64,000 nucleotides of DNA. It comes from Tetragenococcus halophilus subsp. halophilus DSM 20339 (lineage in GTDB: Bacteria; Bacillota; Bacilli; Lactobacillales; Enterococcaceae). The translations under genes were made by a program, and so were the position numbers. How positions within the stretch are numbered: the first letter of the stretch is position 1; the number at the start of each line of letters is the position of its first letter. Location: contig NZ_PXYA01000002.1 in NCBI RefSeq assembly GCF_003841405.1, forward strand, positions 248,001 to 312,000, written 5' to 3'. The notes beneath the pieces were generated by a model. That model saw only the letters and a list, made by a program, of their open reading frames with translations. It did not search any database and was not told where the DNA came from. Shown piece after piece: positions 18,754 to 28,195 of this stretch.

Positions 18754-18782
18754 ATTATAGCAGAGTTCACAAGCTTTAAAAA
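18754..18782 (-). promoter_or_regulatory. Probable serC operon promoter
   Basis: On the minus strand a perfect TATAAT (18754-18759) lies 17 bp after a weak -35 (TTTTTA, 18777-18782), about 40 bp upstream of the serC start. Confidence 0.5.
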
Positions 18783-18846
18783 GAAATTATTTTGACGATT
18801 CTGAAAACTCTAATAGCTTTTTAATAAACTGGAAAATAGTAAAAAT

Positions 18847-18886
18847 AAAGAAGACGAGGAACTAATTACGGTTCCTCGTCTTCTTT
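18847..18886 (-). terminator. scrK terminator
   Basis: A 16-bp perfect stem (18847-18862 with 18871-18886) with an 8-nt loop, rich in T after the stem on the minus strand. It lies ~60 bp beyond the fructokinase stop, and its symmetry may let it stop both strands. Confidence 0.85.
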
Positions 18887-18948
18887 GTAAAGTTAAAGCA
18901 ACGTTTCTTCTTGCAAAACATGAAAAGACTTGAATTTTACAATCCTCC

Positions 18949-19827
18949 TTAGTTATTGACTTGCAAAGCATCTTCTCTAGCTAATGCTAGGCATCCAAAA
19001 ATCCCTGCGTCATCTTCTAATTTAGGTGTAACGATATAATCTTCTAATTTAGGTGTTTCCACATAATTTTTTAACAAGCGTTCAAAAGCCTGATGTACTT
19101 TTTCCACCATGTGTTGCTGTTTCATCACACCGCCACCAAAAATAATCACATCTGGTGAAAACATCAAAGTTGTATTGTAGGCGCATTGGGCAATATAGTC
19201 CGCTTCAATTGTCCAAATTGGATCATCTTCCGGGATATCTTGGCCTTTCCGACCAGCACGTTGCTCAATTGCAGGACCAGCCGCCATCCCTTCTAAACAA
19301 TTCCCATGAAAGGGACAATTGCCGGCAAAAGCATCTTTTGGATGAGGAACCACTAGCATATGACCCATTTCTGGGTGGCTAAAGCCTTCCTCAAAACGTC
19401 CCTCCTGTAATGCACCACCACCAACGCCAGTGCCGATGGTGTAATAAATAACGTTAGACTGATCTTTTCCATTACCAAAAACATATTCCCCGTATGCCGC
19501 AGCATTTACATCGGTTGTCCAAGCAATTGGAATATCAAAAACTTTTTTTAAAGTTCCGACAAAATCAAAGTTTTGCCAAGCCAACTTAGGTGTAGATGTA
19601 ATATAACCATAGGTTTTTGAATCTTTATGAATATCAATAGGACCAAATGAACCGATACCAATAGCAGTTAACTCCTCTTTATAAGGTGTAAAAAAATCAA
19701 CAACCGCTTGCATGGTCTCTTCTGGTATGGTTGTCGGAAAACTAGCGCGTTCTTTTATTGTTAGGGATTCATCGCTGATTGCACAAACAAATTTTGTCCC
19801 CCCAGCTTCAATAGCTCCATATAACAT
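18949..19827 (-). CDS. scrK: ROK-family fructokinase
   Basis: The kinase phosphorylates fructose released from sucrose-6-phosphate. The 292-residue protein shows the ROK phosphate motif (AIEAGGTKF, 6-14), the catalytic Asp region DVNAAAYGEY, GTGVGGGAL, and the zinc-binding HPEMGH...CPFHGNCLEG cluster. Its divergent position to scrB supports the fructose specificity. Near the C-terminus TPKLED occurs twice, encoded by an 18-bp direct repeat (19012-19029 and 19039-19056); this may be convergence, because relatives have related repeats there. Confidence 0.93.
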   Translation of the reverse strand: MLYGAIEAGGTKFVCAISDESLTIKERASFPTTIPEETMQAVVDFFTPYKEELTAIGIGSFGPIDIHKDSKTYGYITSTPKLAWQNFDFVGTLKKVFDIPIAWTTDVNAAAYGEYVFGNGKDQSNVIYYTIGTGVGGGALQEGRFEEGFSHPEMGHMLVVPHPKDAFAGNCPFHGNCLEGMAAGPAIEQRAGRKGQDIPEDDPIWTIEADYIAQCAYNTTLMFSPDVIIFGGGVMKQQHMVEKVHQAFERLLKNYVETPKLEDYIVTPKLEDDAGIFGCLALAREDALQVNN

Positions 19828-20010
19828 TTATCTTCTCTCCTTTAAATTTTTACTTATTCTTCCTTAGTATAAATGTAAAGTCTATCTTTTACATCCCCTT
19901 TCTATAATTTTTTACGTTAATTCTTTATTTTCACTTGTGTCATTATTTATGTTTCGCTATGCCAAATTTATTGTTGCAACAAAAGGAGGGCTTTTATGCC
20001 CATTCAATTT

Positions 20011-20118
20011 GATAATTGTCAAACGTATAACATTTTTTTTAAATTGAAAATAACGCTTCTGTTTACAGAGTAATTTCATTGTTATACGTTTGACATAATT
20101 ATCGAAATACGCTATCTT
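20011..20118. promoter_or_regulatory. Divergent scrK/scrBR control region with two inverted LacI-type operators
   Basis: GTCAAACGTATAAC (20018-20031) and its exact inverse GTTATACGTTTGAC (20081-20094) sit in a longer inverted repeat (20011-20031 with 20081-20103). Each copy is itself an imperfect CG-centred dyad, as expected for ScrR of the LacI family. The right copy overlaps -35 TTGACA (20090-20095) of a rightward promoter with -10 TATCTT (20113-20118). The left copy overlaps TTGACA on the minus strand (20017-20022) facing scrK. The remainder of 19828-20157 has no gene; a 25-codon ORF at 19996 is not convincing. Confidence 0.75.
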
Positions 20119-20157
20119 TAAGCTAAGAAAATTAGCTGTTAAAAAGGAGTTAATACA

Positions 20158-21651
20158 ATGAATCTTATTAACAAGTGGACAAGAGAATTACGCTATCATC
20201 CTTATGAAAAATGGGGGAAAGATTATCAAGATCAATTAAACAAAACTGTTAATCAATCGATTTGGCGTTTAGATTACCATATCCAACCAGTTACTGGTTT
20301 ATTAAATGATCCAAATGGTTTTACTTTCTTTAATGGCAAGTGGCACTTGTTTTACCAATTTTATCCTTTTGGTCCTGTGCATGGTTTGAAATCCTGGTTT
20401 CACCTAACTTCAACCAATTTAGTGGACTGGAAAGAAGAAGGCATCCGTCTTTTACCTGATAGTTTGTATGATAGTCACGGCGTTTATTCTGGTTCTGCTT
20501 TAGCTATTGATGATCAATTGCTGCTTGCTTACACTGGAAACGTACGTAACGCTGATTGGGAACGCTCTACTTATCAGCTAGGGGCTTATATGGATAAAAA
20601 ACACCAAATCAACAAAGTGGAGACCCCGCTTGTCTCGGGACCTCCTAAAGGATACACAACAAATTTTCGTGATCCGCAAGTTATTTTTTACCAAGATCAC
20701 TATTTAATGATCATTGGAGCCCAAACAACAGAAGAAAAAGGAGAAATTCTTCTCTATAAAAGTAAGGATTTAAAAGATTGGCAATTTTTGGGGCCTTTAA
20801 ACTTCACTCAACAATCTTTAGGCTTTATGGTGGAATGTCCTAATCTAATTTTTATTGATCAACAAGCTGTTTTGATTTTTTGTCCGCAAGGGCTAGGTAA
20901 AAATGAATTATCTTATCAAAATATTTATCCCAATACTTACGTCATTGGACAATCATTTGATGAAAGGAATAGAACGATCGAGCATACGAGTCCTATCCAT
21001 AATTTAGACAGTGGCTTTGACCTTTATGCTACACAAGCCTTCAATGCACCAGATGGTAGAGCATTAAGTATCAGTTGGATCGGTCTTCCTGAACTGTCTT
21101 ATCCAACAGATCAAGAAGGGTGGGCGCATTGTTTAAGTATCGTCAAAGAACTGAAAATAAAAGATGGACAGCTTTTGCAACAACCTGTCGCTGAACAAAA
21201 AAATTTACGTTATAAAAAGACTGCGCTTCTGGGTGATATACAAAATACCCAAAATTTAATGGCAAATAATGAAACAAACCGTTATGAATTAAATCTTAAT
21301 TTGCAAGAAGATAGCCGTGGCAGCTTATATTTATTTGCCAATAGCGATAATAGCCACTATTTAGCCCTTCATTTTGATGCAGTTCATGGTAAAATAGAGT
21401 TGGACCGTAAGCAACTTCGTTATCCGTTGAATAAAGGTTTTGGCCAAACACGGGACGTTACTTTAGAAAATCACCAGTCGATTGACTTACAAATTTTTGC
21501 TGATCAATCCGTCTGTGAAATTTTTGTTAATCAGGGACGTTACGTTTTCACTACGCGTGTCTTTCCTGAAACCCATGACACAGAAATCTTTCTTGCAGGA
21601 ACAACAGGAGCGTATACAGGAGATTTCTGGATTTTACGGTCTGCGCGGTAA
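20158..21651 (+). CDS. scrB: Sucrose-6-phosphate hydrolase (GH32)
   Basis: It splits sucrose-6-phosphate, the PTS import product, into glucose-6-phosphate and fructose. The 497-residue protein carries the GH32 nucleophile in LLNDPNGF (D51), the transition-state Asp in FRDPQV (~172-176), and the acid/base in VECPNL (~230), followed by the C-terminal beta-sandwich. No signal peptide, consistent with an intracellular phosphosugar substrate. AAAAGGAG precedes the ATG. It is followed 20 bp later by scrR. No sucrose PTS (scrA) gene is present in the window. Confidence 0.95.
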   Translation: MNLINKWTRELRYHPYEKWGKDYQDQLNKTVNQSIWRLDYHIQPVTGLLNDPNGFTFFNGKWHLFYQFYPFGPVHGLKSWFHLTSTNLVDWKEEGIRLLPDSLYDSHGVYSGSALAIDDQLLLAYTGNVRNADWERSTYQLGAYMDKKHQINKVETPLVSGPPKGYTTNFRDPQVIFYQDHYLMIIGAQTTEEKGEILLYKSKDLKDWQFLGPLNFTQQSLGFMVECPNLIFIDQQAVLIFCPQGLGKNELSYQNIYPNTYVIGQSFDERNRTIEHTSPIHNLDSGFDLYATQAFNAPDGRALSISWIGLPELSYPTDQEGWAHCLSIVKELKIKDGQLLQQPVAEQKNLRYKKTALLGDIQNTQNLMANNETNRYELNLNLQEDSRGSLYLFANSDNSHYLALHFDAVHGKIELDRKQLRYPLNKGFGQTRDVTLENHQSIDLQIFADQSVCEIFVNQGRYVFTTRVFPETHDTEIFLAGTTGAYTGDFWILRSAR

Positions 21652-21671
21652 AAAATAAGGAGAATTTTCTT

Positions 21672-22655
21672 ATGACAGTAAAGCTTACAGATGTTGCCAA
21701 AGTTGCAGGTGTTTCGCCTACAACCGTTTCACGAGTCATCAATCACTACGGCTCTTTAAGCCAAAAAACTATCGATAAAGTTCATGCAGCCATGGAAGAA
21801 TTGAATTATCAACCTAACTCTCTTGCGCGTTCTTTACAGGGAAAGCAAGCGCAGTTGATTGGATTAATTTTCCCCACAGTGGCTAATCCTTTCTTTGGCG
21901 AACTTGTTGAGCAATTGGAAACAAAATTTTTCGAACGCGGCTATAAATCAATTTTATGTAATAGTGCAAATAACAAAGAAAAAGAACGGAATTATTTAAA
22001 TATGCTGATGGCAAATAAAGTAGACGGGATTGTTGCAGGAGCACACAATCTTGGTATTAAAGAATACCAGCAAATGGACCTACCTATTGTCTCTTTTGAT
22101 CGTCTATTAGCTGAAGGGATTCCAATTGTTGGTAGCGATAATTATCATGGCGGATATGCAGCGACTGAAAATCTTTTCTTTCACGGCGCACAAAATATCG
22201 CGATTATCACAGGAAGCAATGCTTCTGACTCGCCGACTAACGATCGCTTGCAAGGGTATTTGGATTTTGTTCAAGAAAAAAACTTAACTGCAAAAGTCTT
22301 TCGTTTCGAATCTTTTGAACATACATTAACGCTAAAAAATATGCGTATCCAAGAGATTCTTAAACAAGAGGCAATTGATGGCCTTGTTTGTACAGATGAT
22401 TTAACAGCACTTTTAGTTATTGACAATTGTCAGCAATTAGGTATCAAAATACCGGAACAGTTAAAAATTATTGGCTACGATGGCACACAGTTTATTCAAA
22501 ATTATTACTCGCAATTAACTACTGTAGAACAGCCTATCGGTGAATTGTCGGATTTATTGGTCGATTTATTATTACAAAGGATCACACAGCCAGATAAAAA
22601 ACTAGCGCCTCGTTACACCTTACCTACTAAAGTATTACAGGGGAAAACCTCATAG
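21672..22655 (+). CDS. scrR: Sucrose operon repressor, LacI family
   Basis: The 327-residue repressor has an N-terminal LacI helix-turn-helix (VKLTDVAKVAGVSPTTVSRVI) and hinge (NSLARSLQGKQ), then a periplasmic-binding-like sugar domain. It is cotranscribed with scrB and most likely binds the two inverted operators at 20018-20094, repressing scrB and scrK. AAGGAG lies 8 nt upstream of the ATG. The inducer would be sucrose-6-phosphate or fructose, by analogy with ScrR of streptococci. Confidence 0.92.
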   Translation: MTVKLTDVAKVAGVSPTTVSRVINHYGSLSQKTIDKVHAAMEELNYQPNSLARSLQGKQAQLIGLIFPTVANPFFGELVEQLETKFFERGYKSILCNSANNKEKERNYLNMLMANKVDGIVAGAHNLGIKEYQQMDLPIVSFDRLLAEGIPIVGSDNYHGGYAATENLFFHGAQNIAIITGSNASDSPTNDRLQGYLDFVQEKNLTAKVFRFESFEHTLTLKNMRIQEILKQEAIDGLVCTDDLTALLVIDNCQQLGIKIPEQLKIIGYDGTQFIQNYYSQLTTVEQPIGELSDLLVDLLLQRITQPDKKLAPRYTLPTKVLQGKTS

Positions 22656-22656
22656 T

Positions 22657-22705
22657 AAAAACGCATTTGTTTTGACCATTTATTTAGTCAGACAAATGCG
22701 TTTTT
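22657..22705 (+). terminator. scrBR terminator
   Basis: AAAAACGCATTTGT (22657-22670) pairs with ACAAATGCGTTTTT (22692-22705) just after the scrR stop. It overlaps the 3' end region of the convergent gene that ends at 22710. Confidence 0.9.
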
Positions 22706-22709
22706 ATTC

Positions 22710-23204
22710 TTATGAACCACCGCTATTTGCAGCAGCTTCATCTGCTTTTACACAATCAATCGCAATCACAAGAGATAAGACCAAACGTTCCATCGACTCA
22801 TCAAGGATTGTGAGCTCGTAAGTATCGCCCCAAGAAAACCAACGTTTTGTAATTTCTGCCATATTTTTCCCTTGAGCAAAAACAGTAAAATCCATATCCC
22901 ACCAATTTCCTTGGATTTCAATCTCCTGGGCGGAAATCGTATAGCGAGATTCTAAAAAGGTTAATTCTTTTTTCAGTGTAATCATTTCACTGCCGTCTAC
23001 TTCAACGAAAAATTTTGGTAACAAAGCGAACGTTTTCTTCGTAATTCTTCCAATTTCGTGTTGATGATCGTCATAAATTAAAAAATGTTTAGGTAATTTG
23101 AAAAAACTACCTTCTACAAAGTAACAAGGATGTTCGTTTTCATCAGTCACAGTAAAACTTTCCCCTATACTAAATACCTTTTGCTTAATATATAATTTTT
23201 TCAT
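22710..23204 (-). CDS. LURP-one-related (YxjI-type) protein
   Basis: The 164-residue protein resembles the LURP-one/scramblase-like beta-barrel family: MKKLYIKQKVFSIGESFTVTDEN, the F-KLPKHFLIYD strand, and a late LSLVIAIDCVKADE helix. Function in bacteria is unknown. The ATG at 23204 is chosen over 23234 because AAGGAG sits 6 nt before it and the family begins there. It is 13 bp downstream of the SPFH gene, so the two form an operon and may both act at the membrane; this is inference. Confidence 0.8.
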   Translation of the reverse strand: MKKLYIKQKVFSIGESFTVTDENEHPCYFVEGSFFKLPKHFLIYDDHQHEIGRITKKTFALLPKFFVEVDGSEMITLKKELTFLESRYTISAQEIEIQGNWWDMDFTVFAQGKNMAEITKRWFSWGDTYELTILDESMERLVLSLVIAIDCVKADEAAANSGGS

Positions 23205-23217
23205 CAGCTTCTCCTTA

Positions 23218-24093
23218 TTAGAGACCTTCTTCACCTAATTCGCCTGTATTAATCACGGGTTGTGTGCCATTATCTGTGATAATGGAAACCAATAGATTAT
23301 TAATCAATTGCACTTTACGATCATCAGTAAACTGGATATCTTGTCCTTTTTCAATCTGCTCTAGAGCCATTTGTGTCATAGAAACCGCACCTTCAACAAT
23401 TGTTTGTCTTGCTGAAAGAATTGCTCTAGCTTGTTGTCTTTGTAACATCGCACTAGCAATTTCTGTCGAATAGGCTAAATGATTTAATCGTGTTTCGACG
23501 ACCTCAACACCAGCAACTTCCAAGCGATCTTGCAACTCTTTAGTCAGCTCTTGAGAAACATGGCTAGTATCTCCGCGTAAAGTAACATCATTTTCTCCAA
23601 AAGTATCATAAGGATATTGAGAAGCAATATGACGAATCGCTGTTTCACTTTGAATTTCAACAAAATCTTGGTAATGATCCACATCAAATAATGCTTTTGC
23701 CGTATCAACAACTCTAAAAACGATCACTGCTGAAATTTCAATAGGATTGCCATCTAAGTCATTCACCTTCAAACGAGCACTATTAAAGTTACGAACTTTC
23801 AATGAAACATTTATTTTTTGCGTCAAAGGTGTTGTGATAAATAATCCATTGGATTTGATCGTTCCTAAATATTTGCCAAAAAATAAAATGGCTTTTGCTT
23901 GATTAGGCCCCACAATTGTTAGTGAACTAATAAATAATATAGCAATAATCAAAATCACAATACTTGAAATGATTTCAAAAACACTCTCATTGGTAACGCC
24001 AAGAAAGAATACGTAAGCTCCTAATAAGAGTACAATAAACAACACTAATAATCCAAAATAACCATTAACATGAAATGTCTTTTTTTCTTTCAC
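23218..24093 (-). CDS. SPFH/band 7 membrane protein
   Basis: The 291-residue protein has two N-terminal membrane segments (~12-32 and ~40-60) and an SPFH domain beginning at VGPNQAKAILFFGKYLGTIK, with SAVIVFRVVDTAKALFDVDHY and a coiled-coil tail (EIASAMLQRQQARAILSARQTIVEGA). It belongs to the prohibitin/stomatin-like group that organises membrane microdomains. First gene of a two-gene unit with the LURP-one-like protein. The ribosome binding site AAGGAGGAG is strong. Confidence 0.9.
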   Translation of the reverse strand: MKEKKTFHVNGYFGLLVLFIVLLLGAYVFFLGVTNESVFEIISSIVILIIAILFISSLTIVGPNQAKAILFFGKYLGTIKSNGLFITTPLTQKINVSLKVRNFNSARLKVNDLDGNPIEISAVIVFRVVDTAKALFDVDHYQDFVEIQSETAIRHIASQYPYDTFGENDVTLRGDTSHVSQELTKELQDRLEVAGVEVVETRLNHLAYSTEIASAMLQRQQARAILSARQTIVEGAVSMTQMALEQIEKGQDIQFTDDRKVQLINNLLVSIITDNGTQPVINTGELGEEGL

Positions 24094-24170
24094 TAATAAC
24101 TCCTCCTTCTTTTTTCCTATCGTAACTTAAAGTAACAAGAATGCCAAATTCACTTTATTTTTTTCACTAA

Positions 24171-24206
24171 AAAAGCCTAAAAAACTACCGAAATAGCTCT
24201 TTAGGC
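24171..24206 (-). terminator. trhO terminator
   Basis: On the minus strand GCCTAAAG...TTTAGGC with an inner stem around TTTCGG is followed by a T run, 12 bp after the trhO stop. Confidence 0.85.
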
Positions 24207-24217
24207 AGATTAAATCT

Positions 24218-25171
24218 TTATACTTTTGCTTCTTCTTTAAAGTTTTCTAAACGAGCGCGCCAGTCTTCATTGGAGATATTATGTTTTTTAACATAAAGAT
24301 TATCTTCGCTTGCTGCACATTCATAGCTACAACCACCTGCGTGTTTTGCTTGGTTTTCTTCAGAAGCAAGAATTTGACGGTTGCATGCTGGGTTCGCACA
24401 GTTCATATAGCGTTCACAAGGTGTACCATCAAACCAGTCTTTACCTATAACTTGTTTGTCTACATCATTGATTTCAACACTGATACGTTCGTCAAATACA
24501 TACATCTTACCATCCCATAATTCCCCGCGAGTGTCAGGGTCTTTTCCGTAAGTTGCGATGCCACCATGTAGTTGGCCAACATCTTGTACGCCTTCACGTA
24601 ATAACCAACCAGAGAATTTTTCGCAGCGAATACCACCAGTACAATAAGTGACCACTTTTTTATCCATGAATTTTTCTTTGTTATCACGAATCCATTGTGG
24701 CAGTTCACGGAAAGTACGAATATCCGGTCTTACTGCACCACGAAAATGGCCCAAATCATATTCATAATCATTGCGTGCATCAAGAACAATAGTATCCTCA
24801 TCTTCTAAAGCTTCTTTAAATTCAGCAGGCTCTAAATGTTTTCCAGTGAGTTCATTTGGATCTACATCATCATTCAAATGTAGTGACACAAGTTCATTAC
24901 GAGCTCTTACATGCATCTTTTTAAATGCATGCTCCTTTGCTTCATCTATTTTAAATTCAGTATCTTTAAAGCGAGGATCTGCGTGCATATGTTCTATGTA
25001 AGCATTCGTTGCTTCAACCGTTCCAGAAACTGTACCATTGATTCCTTCAGCAGCTACTAAAATTCGACCCTTTAAACCAAGCTCATTACAAAAAGCCAAA
25101 TGTTGTTTAGCAAGGCCTTCTGGGTCATCAACTGGCGTATAATTATAATAAAGTAATACTCGATAATCCAT
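24218..25171 (-). CDS. trhO: tRNA uridine(34) hydroxylase, rhodanese-like
   Basis: TrhO (YceA/YbfQ) forms 5-hydroxyuridine at the tRNA wobble position in an O2-dependent manner. The ATG at 25171 ([14 protein letters not shown]) is preferred because GAAGGAGG lies upstream and homologues start there; this gives 317 residues. It has the N-terminal acylphosphatase-like domain, a rhodanese domain with the catalytic cysteine in [17 protein letters not shown], and a C-terminal Cys cluster ([13 protein letters not shown]...CSYEC). Monocistronic. Confidence 0.93.
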   Translation of the reverse strand: MDYRVLLYYNYTPVDDPEGLAKQHLAFCNELGLKGRILVAAEGINGTVSGTVEATNAYIEHMHADPRFKDTEFKIDEAKEHAFKKMHVRARNELVSLHLNDDVDPNELTGKHLEPAEFKEALEDEDTIVLDARNDYEYDLGHFRGAVRPDIRTFRELPQWIRDNKEKFMDKKVVTYCTGGIRCEKFSGWLLREGVQDVGQLHGGIATYGKDPDTRGELWDGKMYVFDERISVEINDVDKQVIGKDWFDGTPCERYMNCANPACNRQILASEENQAKHAGGCSYECAASEDNLYVKKHNISNEDWRARLENFKEEAKV

Positions 25172-25350
25172 TCTTATATATCCTCCTTCAATTTTCACAA
25201 ACATATTATAGGAAAAAGAGTAGAAAAAAACGAAATTTACGCTTGTGAATCGTAAACAATCCCGTCATGTTTTGTTAAAAAAGCAATCATTTATTAAATA
25301 GTAAATTTTTACTGCATTTTTCTATTAGTAGTATATCATAATATCTTCTT

Positions 25351-26085
25351 TTATAAATGATTAACAAAAAAATCAGTCACTTGATCCATTGTAGGAACTT
25401 TAACCATATGTCGTTCATTCGCAGCGTGAAAAGTAATTTCAGGACCTAAGTTTTTTCTAACAAAACGGTCTGTTTGCACAAATTGGACTTTTTCATCATG
25501 AATTCCATGCCAGAAAAACAAAGGTCTCTTTTTGATCTCACCATAATGTAAAGCTAAATCATAGTAAGGAATCCAGCTTGTTAGGTTTTCATAATCTTGC
25601 GGCAATGAAATCTTGCGCTTTTTAAAGGATTCCTCTAATTGCTTACGATAATCAATTAAAGAAGGCGAGCCCATAACACACGCTGCTACATCAATTTCTG
25701 GATGCTGAGTTAATAAAGCACAAGTCGTCATACCGCCCATCGAAACACCACCTACACCTAGCCTCCCATTGTCCAAACCCAATTGAGTAAAATAATCAAC
25801 AATCGATTCAAACTCAAATAAGTTCGTATAGATACTTTGCAAAAAAGTTAGTGAAGGAACTTGTGACATAGGAGCCTCACGTTCTCCATGATTTTGAGCA
25901 TCTGGTAATACTACTCGAAATCCTTGTTGAGCTAACTTTCTTCCTTGCGTTAATACCAATTCCTTGGACGTTTGCCAACCATGATAATAGACAATTAACG
26001 GCAGTGGCGTATACAACTGATCTTGGTCAACGACTTCCAATACCGGAATTATTCCTATTTTTCTTTTACGAACCGCTAATTTCAT
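25351..26085 (-). CDS. Alpha/beta hydrolase, YitV-like esterase
   Basis: The 244-residue enzyme has an alpha/beta fold with the nucleophile elbow GVGGVSMGG and late Asp/His regions (HDEKVQF, NERHMVKV). It belongs to the prolyl oligopeptidase-related esterase group; the substrate is unknown. An upstream in-frame ATG at 26127 lies inside the V-ATPase operon terminator. The ATG at 26085 (MKLAVRKRKIGIIPV) fits homologue starts and has AGGTGA upstream, so I choose it. The terminator-proximal position means it may be expressed by read-through or a weak promoter of its own. Confidence 0.82.
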   Translation of the reverse strand: MKLAVRKRKIGIIPVLEVVDQDQLYTPLPLIVYYHGWQTSKELVLTQGRKLAQQGFRVVLPDAQNHGEREAPMSQVPSLTFLQSIYTNLFEFESIVDYFTQLGLDNGRLGVGGVSMGGMTTCALLTQHPEIDVAACVMGSPSLIDYRKQLEESFKKRKISLPQDYENLTSWIPYYDLALHYGEIKKRPLFFWHGIHDEKVQFVQTDRFVRKNLGPEITFHAANERHMVKVPTMDQVTDFFVNHL

Positions 26086-26110
26086 TAACGTCACCTGGTT
26101 TCTTTCTTCA

Positions 26111-26156
26111 TTAAAAAAAGCAGTCATTGCTTTTTATTATTATACAAGCAATGGCT
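26111..26156 (-). terminator. V-ATPase operon terminator
   Basis: On the minus strand a long imperfect stem (26118-26130 with 26144-26156) is followed by T7 (26111-26117), 10 bp after the ntpD stop. Confidence 0.8.
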
Positions 26157-26165
26157 GTTTTCTTA

Positions 26166-26804
26166 TTAATCTTCTGATTCAATCACATCAATTGATTTCA
26201 TCAAACGAGTCAATGTCGCACGTTCGCTTTCATCTAATGTGCGTTCTATATAATCAATTTTATCTTCTAACTGTGGAATCATCATATATTCTAATGCATT
26301 CACTCGCCGCCGTGTTCGTTCGATCTCATCGGCCATCATCTGACAAGATTTCTCAACTTCTGCTAGTTTAAGCATTTTAGGCAAAATTGTACTCAAATGG
26401 TTTAAGGCCAGATCTAACTCACTAGTCGTTGACATAAAACCGTAAGAAAAGCGATCTTCTGATTGTTCATCATCATAAATTTCATTTAAGACTGGCATTT
26501 CAATATTCATTACCGTCCTGCTTTGTACGTCCAAAGTAATTTTATCAAGAGGAATAGCAAAAGCTTCCCCTAAAACATAATCCGGCGTACGACTAGAAGC
26601 AAGAACATAATCTTCCATAACTTTTTGTAAGGTTTCTTCCATTTCCTTACGCAAGTCTTGGTTTTGTTTGACCAGTTTCGTAAATTGGCGAATCAATTCA
26701 TCCTGTTTATCCTTTAACAGTTTATGACCCCTGGAAGCTGTTGATAATCGACCCTTTAGTCGATTCATCTCCATACGGGTCGGATTTACATTCATTATTG
26801 CCAT
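26166..26804 (-). CDS. ntpD: V-type Na+-ATPase subunit D
   Basis: The central rotor stalk subunit couples ATP hydrolysis in the A3B3 head to the membrane ring. The 212-residue chain begins [34 protein letters not shown], characteristic of subunit D, with long N- and C-terminal coiled coils. It overlaps ntpB by 10 bp and is the last gene of the operon. Confidence 0.97.
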   Translation of the reverse strand: MAIMNVNPTRMEMNRLKGRLSTASRGHKLLKDKQDELIRQFTKLVKQNQDLRKEMEETLQKVMEDYVLASSRTPDYVLGEAFAIPLDKITLDVQSRTVMNIEMPVLNEIYDDEQSEDRFSYGFMSTTSELDLALNHLSTILPKMLKLAEVEKSCQMMADEIERTRRRVNALEYMMIPQLEDKIDYIERTLDESERATLTRLMKSIDVIESED

Positions 26805-28195
26805 AGTTCATCCAACTCCTCTTGGTTTGGGAGAAATTCTTCGATGTCTTCTTCTTTGATCCGATTGAGTTCTTCTCTTGGCAGTGTGGCTAATAATTTC
26901 CAACCTAGATCTAAGGAATCTTCAATACTACGATTTGTAGAAAATCCTTGGTTTACATATTTTTCTTCAAATAAATCAGCAAAACGAGCAAACTTTTTAT
27001 CTGCATCGGACAGTGCCGCTTCGCCTAAGACAGTCGATAATTCCTTGGCGTCTTTACCATCAGCATAAGCAGAATAAATTTGGTTCATTGTAGAAGAGTG
27101 GTCCCTTCTTGTTTTACCTTCGCCCGTTCCTTTATCTTTCAAACGAGAAAGACTTGGTAAAATATCCACCGGCGGATTAATATTACGTTTATCCAAATCT
27201 CTTGATAAAATGATTTGTCCTTCGGTAATATAACCTGTCAAATCAGGGATTGGATGGGTTTTATCATTATTAGGCATCGTTAAAATTGGGATTTGCGTGA
27301 TAGATCCTTCTCGGTCCATTAAACGTCCCGCACGTTCGTAAATATTGGCTAAATTCGTATACAAATAACCCGGATAGCCTCCTCGTCCTGGAACTTCGCG
27401 ACGAGCGGCTGAAACTTCACGTAACGCTTCAGCATAGTTTGTCATATCCGTCATAATAACTAAAACGTGCATACCCTTTTCAAAGGCTAAATACTCAGCA
27501 GCAGTTAAAGCAACTTTAGGAGTTGCAATCCGCTCAACTGCAGGGTCATCTGCCAAGTTTAAAAACATTACTGAACGATCAATCGCCCCTGTTTTTCGAA
27601 ATTCATTAATAAAAAATTCCGATTCTTCAAAAGGTACACCAATTGCCGCAAAGACAATCGCAAAGTTACTTTCTTGTCCTGGAACTGTTGCTTGACGCGC
27701 AATTTGGGCAGCGATCTCTTTGTGCGGTAATCCTGAGGCAGAGAAAATAGGTAATTTTTGTCCTCTAACCAAAGTGTTTAAGTGGTCAATCGTTGAGATC
27801 CCTGTCTGAATAAATTCATCGGGGTAATCACGAGCCATTGGATTAATTGCTTCGCCGTTGACATCAAGTCTTTTTTCCGGCAAGATTTTAGGACCATCAT
27901 CAATAGGCTGTCCTAAGCCATCAAAGATACGTCCCATCATATCTGTCGAAGCGCCTAGTGTTAACCCTCTACCTAAAAACCGGACACGGCTATCTTCAGC
28001 CCCTAAATTATTCGTTCCTTCAAAAATTTGTACGACAGCATTGTCTTCTGAAACTTCCAATACTTGTCCTTGACGAATTTCGCCAGAATCAGTACGTATC
28101 TCAACAAGCTCATCATAAGTTACGCCTTCAACATTTTCTACCATCATTAAAGGTCCAGATATTTCTGAAACGGAGCGGTACTCTTTTAGCATCAA
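26795..28195 (-). CDS. ntpB: V-type Na+-ATPase subunit B
   Basis: The non-catalytic nucleotide-site subunit alternates with A in the hexameric head. The 466-residue protein shows the beta-barrel start ([15 protein letters not shown]), a degenerate P-loop ([16 protein letters not shown]) and the typical [21 protein letters not shown]. It overlaps ntpA by 4 bp. Normal length. Confidence 0.97.
   Translation of the reverse strand: MMLKEYRSVSEISGPLMMVENVEGVTYDELVEIRTDSGEIRQGQVLEVSEDNAVVQIFEGTNNLGAEDSRVRFLGRGLTLGASTDMMGRIFDGLGQPIDDGPKILPEKRLDVNGEAINPMARDYPDEFIQTGISTIDHLNTLVRGQKLPIFSASGLPHKEIAAQIARQATVPGQESNFAIVFAAIGVPFEESEFFINEFRKTGAIDRSVMFLNLADDPAVERIATPKVALTAAEYLAFEKGMHVLVIMTDMTNYAEALREVSAARREVPGRGGYPGYLYTNLANIYERAGRLMDREGSITQIPILTMPNNDKTHPIPDLTGYITEGQIILSRDLDKRNINPPVDILPSLSRLKDKGTGEGKTRRDHSSTMNQIYSAYADGKDAKELSTVLGEAALSDADKKFARFADLFEEKYVNQGFSTNRSIEDSLDLGWKLLATLPREELNRIKEEDIEEFLPNQEELDELWQ

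Noticed and set aside
19012-19056. 18-bp direct repeat within scrK
   Set aside because: Falls in a region where relatives also show similar repeated residues; coding frame is kept, so no clear recent duplication.
19996-20073. 25-codon ORF with AAAAGGAGGG ribosome binding site upstream of scrB
   Set aside because: It runs through the operators and ahead of the scrB promoter with no promoter of its own; no family similarity.
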